From NCBI GenBank assembly GCA_000711775.1, contig ARYC01000141.1:24348-88347 (forward strand): 64,000 nucleotides of DNA. The letters are read 5' to 3'. This DNA comes from Oxytricha trifallax. Lineage: Eukaryota; Ciliophora; Spirotrichea; Sporadotrichida; Oxytrichidae. The notes beneath the pieces are model-generated. The model was given only the letters and a program-made list of their open reading frames with translations, was not told where the DNA came from and searched no databases. The position numbers and the translations under genes are program-made. Shown piece by piece: positions 59,515-64,000 of this stretch (the first letter of the stretch is position 1; every line of letters begins with the position of its first letter).

Positions 59515-60055
59515 TTTGCTAGGAGTGTACTTTTTTCAATGACTCCATCGAATGATTAATCAATCGATGAGCTGGTAAACGATAGTAATTTAGAAATTAT
59601 AAGAATTTATTCCTATACATAAAATAAACGATGAATTCCCTGATGAATTAGATCTATGAGAAAGTTTTTACTATGGTGACTCTTATTTTTATTACTAATA
59701 ATCTTTAATCTTTATTTAATTCTGCTGATGTAATGTTAATTTAGATTGATTAATGAACAGAGGTGATCTGTTTTAGATAGTTAGTATAGTTTTGAAGTCT
59801 GTGATGTCTCTTGTGGGAGATTGTTACTAATCTGAAGAATTAGTTTGCATTTTCAACTATCAATTTATAATTTGATTAATAACGAATATTAACTAAACTT
59901 ATTTCAAAAGATTTATAAAGTAAATTAATATCAATTAAATGATTGATATGGTTTATTATAATTTGATGTCAAAATGTGAGTAAAACAGTATTAAGCATAA
60001 AATTTGGGAAAAGATTAATAATTAAAGAGTTAATTTACAATAATTTCTATTAAAA
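59515..60055. other. Divergent intergenic region
   Basis: AT-rich spacer between the minus-strand coiled-coil gene and the plus-strand acidic gene. The minus frame stays open upstream of 59514 (IDQSFDGVIEKSTLLAKLDE), so the true start could lie further right. No promoter motif could be supported. Confidence 0.4.
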
Positions 60056-62604
60056 ATGAATGCATCACGCTTTGTAAATAAAAATATCATAGACGCACTT
60101 GATCACTTCCAGTAAGTTCATATCCCAGGAGATTTTTACTAATTTTATGTGTTTATTCAATTGACACTTTCATAAACCATATAAAGATCAATATTGCAAT
60201 TAATTGCTCAGATTTCGTAAATCAGTTATTTTTATACAATATTATTTTATGTAGAAACTATGAGTTGCACCAAAAGAAACTGAAATCAATGAAAAAAGAA
60301 TTAGAGCTAAAGAAATAGGGAAAACTTAAAGTAATAGATGAAGATGATGAACTATTGAAAATGCGAGTTATCTCTAATAAGTTAAAGAACTATTTAGCAT
60401 AACATTTTTAAAGAGTTTTACATATATTTTAGATAATATCTATAAGAACCATGAATTCAATGACAGTGAGAAGATATTAGAGATAAAAAAGTCAAATTAA
60501 AAATTAATGCAAAAGCTGTTTGAGATATCGCAGGGGAAATAAAGTACTCTCAAATCATTAATTGGAGATTAGGATTATCAAGTCATTTAGAATGCCCTTG
60601 TGTAGCAGCAACAATAATTGTAGTATTGATAAAATATTTATTTTAGCTGTAAATTTGAAAACTTCGTACTTTTTCTAAGTGGAATGTTTTTTTTCTTTAT
60701 CATTTCATAGTAACTGTAACAATTGCAACTAGTAAATTAAACAGATGCAACTTAAGATGCAACTCAAAACAACCAGGATGTTACTAATCAGCACTCCTCC
60801 CTCGTTTAAAACCCCAATGAGTCTCAATTGACAGCCAACAATTAAAACATGCAGAACACTCGCCAGGGAAACTCTCATTTTCTTTCTCAAATATCCTCAA
60901 CAAACAACTCTCATCTCAAATCCCTACATATGCCCTTGAGAAAGCGAGAAGCAACTAGAATTGATGACGAAAACCAAAAAATGATAGACAGAATTATGCA
61001 TGCCAATAGTACTATGCCAATTAAAAAACTAGAAAAAGACTATTAGAATCACCTAAATTTAAAGAAAATCATATAGAAATCCCAGCTTATGCCAGTTGAG
61101 AAACTATTGTTGAAGAGGCAGAAGCATTTGGAAAATGTTGAGAGCTAAATTGATAATGGATTGCCGCCAATTGATGTTAGGGATAGTGTGAGTTAAGAAA
61201 AGAAAGAGAGATCTGGCAAGAAACCCAATGGATATTGCATATTTGAGTTATATTATATAAAGGATTAGAATGAACTCACCTTTTATTTGCAATAAAGAGC
61301 AAATAGCGAGATAAAAACCTCTCGAAATCACTCTGGCAAGAAATTTGGCACCTCTATTTTGCCTGATAACCAACAAGAAGAGCGAGGCCAAGCAAGTTTA
61401 AACAGTAATTTAGTAGCAGGGAAGAGCAACTTAAAACCTCTAGACAATATTGGAAATACAATGAAGAATGTAAAAAGTCACAGTGTGCTCCCAATGCCTT
61501 AAGCCAAATAAAATGTCAAACTACTTCAAAATCCAAAGACAAATGCGACTTAGAATAATTAAGCATAGCCGTAAGTAGTACCTAAAAGCGTTGCTAATCG
61601 AGATATCAAGCAATAAATCAACTAAAACCAGCAGCAATCAGTGGAAGTGTAGTAATAATCCTAAAAGCAGAGAACTACAATAAGTGATAAAAACAAGCAA
61701 TTTTAGGCGACAGAGTAGACAGTTAAGGATTAGAAGTATGGCACTCAGAAAATAAAATAAGAGCCTAGCGGTTCTATTAAGATCAGCTCTACTTTGAATA
61801 GCTAGCAAAGCAAAGTATTGGGCTAAAAAGCTCAGTAACAAAGTAAAAACTCTACAATGAAAGGCAAGGACTAGAAGAATGACGACAACTATGAGGATGA
61901 CTATGAAAATGAAGTATACTTGTTACAATATTCCCTATATTTCTTACTCTGATTTCGAAAACGATGTCATGGAAGATTCGATAATAGAGGAGGAAGCTGG
62001 TGGCAATGCCACTTCAAACGGCAGAAACACAAACATGAATAGTACCAACAAATAGAAGCCACAAAACTAAAACTAATTCCAAGCCGCCTAGAAGGATTTC
62101 AACTTCAAGAACTTCATAAGTCCAAACACCAACACCAACAAGACCAAGGCTACAGATTTAAAGTAAAGTAGTATAAGCAAAGACATTAAAAATGTGACTA
62201 AAAACCAAAATGACTCCATTTAGGATGATATTATCGATGATGACGAGGAAATAGCCAATTACTCTCCCAAAAATAAAAATAACACCAAAATAGGACAGAA
62301 AACACAGCAATAGCCATAGCCTAAGACTATCTAAAATTAAGGTACAAATAACATGAATAACACTATCAAGAGCGTCTAGAGCAAATAAATAATATTCATT
62401 ATATTAATTCTATGATAGATTTTAATTAGCAATAAAGCTGATACATTGAAACAAAACACTATCATATAGCAACAGAAAGCTCCAATTAAAGAAGTGTAGA
62501 AAGACAATTCAGTAATAGATGACGATGAAGAAGTTGGTGCTGGAGGAGGTTACGACGAGGAACAATTTGAAGAGAATTATGATGACGATTTTGATGACAA
62601 TTGA
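60056..62604 (+). CDS. Acidic low-complexity protein, intact MDS/IES gene
   Basis: ATG 60056 to TGA 62602-62604, TAA/TAG as Gln. Removing one intron (60112-60254) and four IESs (60377-60441, 60616-60720, 61905-61956, 62380-62427; 413 bp in all) leaves exactly 712 codons. Start MNASRFVNKNIIDALDHF, then a helical basic stretch (HQKKLKSMKKELELKK), ILEIKKSNQKLMQKLFEISQ, Gln-rich segments, and repeated short motifs (SLHMPLRKREATR, STMPIKKLEKDY, QLMPVEKLLLKRQKHL) that look like a linear-motif repeat. A compact stretch follows (GYCIFELYYIKDQNELTFYL). The C-terminus is strongly acidic (DDDEEVGAGGGYDEEQFEE...DDDFDDN). No family was recognised. Composition suggests a disordered, nuclear or chromatin-associated protein; that is inference. 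Confidence 0.75.
60112..60254 (+). other. Intron in acidic-protein gene
   Basis: GTAAGT...TATGTAG, 143 bp. Removal joins DHFQ to NYELHQKKLKSMKK in frame. Confidence 0.7.
60377..60441. other. IES with ATAAG pointer
   Basis: ATAAG at 60377-60381 and 60442-60446 in the same phase. Loss of 65 bp gives MRVISNKNHEFNDSEKILE. Confidence 0.7.
60616..60720. other. IES with AATTG pointer
   Basis: AATTG at 60616-60620 and 60721-60725. Loss of 105 bp gives ALVQQQQQLQLVNQTDATQD in frame. Confidence 0.75.
61905..61956. other. IES with GAAAA pointer
   Basis: GAAAA at 61905-61909 and 61957-61961. Loss of 52 bp gives NYEDDYENDVMEDSIIEEE in frame. Confidence 0.75.
62380..62427. other. IES with AGCAA pointer
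   Basis: AGCAA at 62380-62384 and 62428-62432. Loss of 48 bp gives TIKSVQSNKADTLKQNTI in frame. Confidence 0.75.
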
Positions 62605-63212
62605 ATATATATTATTGATAAGATACGTAAAAATAGGAAATTTAAGAAATTAATTAAATATTTAATTATGACCAACTTATAGAAACCACTGTGTTGATTG
62701 AGAGTGTATTACTACAAAATTTGCTGATTTTAGTCTTCAGCACCATAGTATAAACCCCAAATTTTTCTTGAACAACTAAGTACTTGATTTAGATGTTTGG
62801 CAAGAATTCGATGATTTACATGGTCGTTTGACATCGTCAATTGGCGTTGATCTGGCATGCCCACTTCATGTCGATTCGTCGTCGATAGGCTTGAGTTGAG
62901 GCCAATCGGCAATCTAATCTCATCTTCTAGATCCTAAAATCTATTGCTCCATCCTTGATCCATCGGTGCCATCATTGGTAGCTCAAGCAGTTGGACCATC
63001 GTTGGTGTATTGGTGGACTTGACTTCTGCAATGCGCGGAGATTAGAGAGGTTTTGGTAGTTTGACGATTGATAAGTTTAAACTTAAACTTAAAAGCGTGA
63101 TATATAATAGGGAAGTTTTAATCAATTAATTTAACTGTTCAACTGCTATTGATGCTTGTCTTGACTAGTGCCAGAGCACCTGCGACTCCACTCATCGTCA
63201 CTGATCACTGGC
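62605..63212. other. Spacer and 3' flank of the edge transposon
   Basis: Moves from AT-rich to G+C-richer near 62700-62750, probably the border of the transposon that carries the transposase at 63213-64000. No terminal repeat could be identified because the other end lies outside. The minus ORF at 62730-62912 is not supported. Confidence 0.35.
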
Positions 63213-64000
63213 TCACACGAACCCATGTCTGATGGTGGTGCACCACTGCTTGACGCTGAAGGCCCAGAGCTTGCTCACATCACTCTTGGTCATGCCTTTA
63301 AGAATCTCAGAGAGCCGCTTAACGAAGTGAATACTACAAGCAGTTAAGATTACCATACTTACTTGCTGTCTCTTACTCCTATCGAAGGTGCCTCTTTATG
63401 TAAGAGAACAACTGCTCGATTGGGTTGAGCCAGGGCGAGTACTCAGCATTGAACAGGACAGTAACTTTCAACTTCCTGGCAGTCTCCAACACCTCTGAGT
63501 ACTTGTGAATGACTGCGTTGTCCATGAGCAGCACGATCTTCTTCAGGCCAAGGTCCTTGTCAGTGCGCAGCTGGCGCAGGATGTGGTAGAGGAAGTTCTC
63601 GAACAGCACAGCATCGAATGCTCCCTCGATGACTTGGCTGGAGACCAGCTAGTCCTTAGTGATGGCTGCCACGAAGCTCATCGAGAACTGCTGCCTCTTG
63701 GTGGATTCCTTGGTGATTGAGAGATTCCTAGCCATGGTGCCATAAGTGCCCAACCTCTGGCTGACTTGCTGTCTGACTGCTGCAATGGGAGTATAATGTT
63801 ACGATGGTTAAGCATCGAGATTGCCAGAGTATACTATAGGTGCTTAGTCATTCAACTAGTTGGGTAGACTTAACCTGGTATCAACTAAAGTAATATAAAA
63901 TCATAGAGCTATAGCTTACCATCCTATTCCTTCACTGTGACTTTACAGCTGCTCACTGCCCTGCTGGACAGCTGCAAGCGTCTGGGTGTAATGGCTGTCC
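63213..64000 (-). CDS. Tc1/IS630-type DDE transposase, partial (cut by window end)
   Basis: Minus strand, G+C-richer than any other gene here, TAG/TAA as Gln. From the edge: RRLQLSSRAVSSCKVTVKEQ, a GT-AG intron (about 63876-63921), RQQVSQRLGTYGTMARNLS, KRQQFSMSFVAAITKDQLV, AFDAVLFENFLYHILRQLR, KKIVLLMDNAVIHKYSEVLE (second Asp), FNAEYSPWLNPIEQLFSYIK (Glu). A second short intron near 63357 (25 bp) is followed by IHFVKRLSEILKGMTKSDVS, ending HGFV at TGA 63213-63215. The DDE core is intact as far as seen; the first Asp and N-terminal helix-turn-helix lie beyond the window. No lesion was found, so it may be a young or active element, or a domesticated copy. Confidence 0.8.

Noticed and set aside
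61638-61841. Leu-rich minus-strand ORF
   Set aside because: Opposite strand of the Gln/Lys-rich part of the 60056-62604 gene.
1-64000. Euplotes-type code (UGA as Cys, UAA/UAG stop)
   Set aside because: Conserved proteins require UAA/UAG as Gln throughout, and TGA falls at plausible ends; in-frame TGAs occur only in decayed mobile ORFs.
1-64000. Bacterial or organellar DNA
   Set aside because: GT-AG introns, the ciliate code, G4T4 tracts and pointer-flanked IESs all point to a ciliate nucleus.

Overview
The window looks like germline (micronuclear) DNA of a spirotrich ciliate of the Oxytricha/Stylonychia type. The evidence is in the sequence. Every convincing protein reads through TAA and TAG as glutamine and stops only at TGA. 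G4T4/C4A4 telomere-type tracts occur at 6810-6832 and 9480-9495. Genes are cut into coding pieces (MDSs) by short AT-rich segments (IESs) bounded by small direct repeats (pointers); removing one pointer copy plus the IES restores the frame. Standard-code ORFs therefore show only fragments of the real genes. Reading frames were worked out by hand; no database search was possible.

Left and centre (about 0.3-49.2 kb): three same-direction (minus strand) paralogues of a large ciliate membrane protein with a propeller-like N-terminus, cadherin-like repeats and a C-terminal multi-span region. Copy III is partial (277-7.4 kb), copy I runs 34.3-9.8 kb and copy II runs 49.2-35.1 kb. In copies I and II the pieces appear scrambled: on the minus strand the order is X-P-C, while shared 11-14 bp pointers imply a mature order P-X-C. 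The IESs hold many mobile elements: a 4.3-kb element carrying an MT-A70 methyltransferase-like gene beside a DDE transposase; a 4.6-kb element with an 8-bp target duplication and a second, C4A4-ended transposon nested in it; foldback and MITE-like elements; and a 978-bp near-perfect palindrome.

Right (49.7-62.6 kb): three better-preserved genes. These are a plus-strand right-handed beta-helix protein with an SR-rich tail (49738-54024), a convergent minus-strand coiled-coil and Gln/Asn/Ser-rich protein (59514-54197), and a divergent plus-strand acidic low-complexity protein (60056-62604). The second carries a 1.3-kb inverted-repeat element inside its ORF; precise loss of the element plus one 8-bp target-site copy restores the frame.

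Right edge (62.7-64 kb): a G+C-richer Tc1/IS630-type transposase on the minus strand, cut by the window end. The rest is very AT-rich sequence with no gene I can support.
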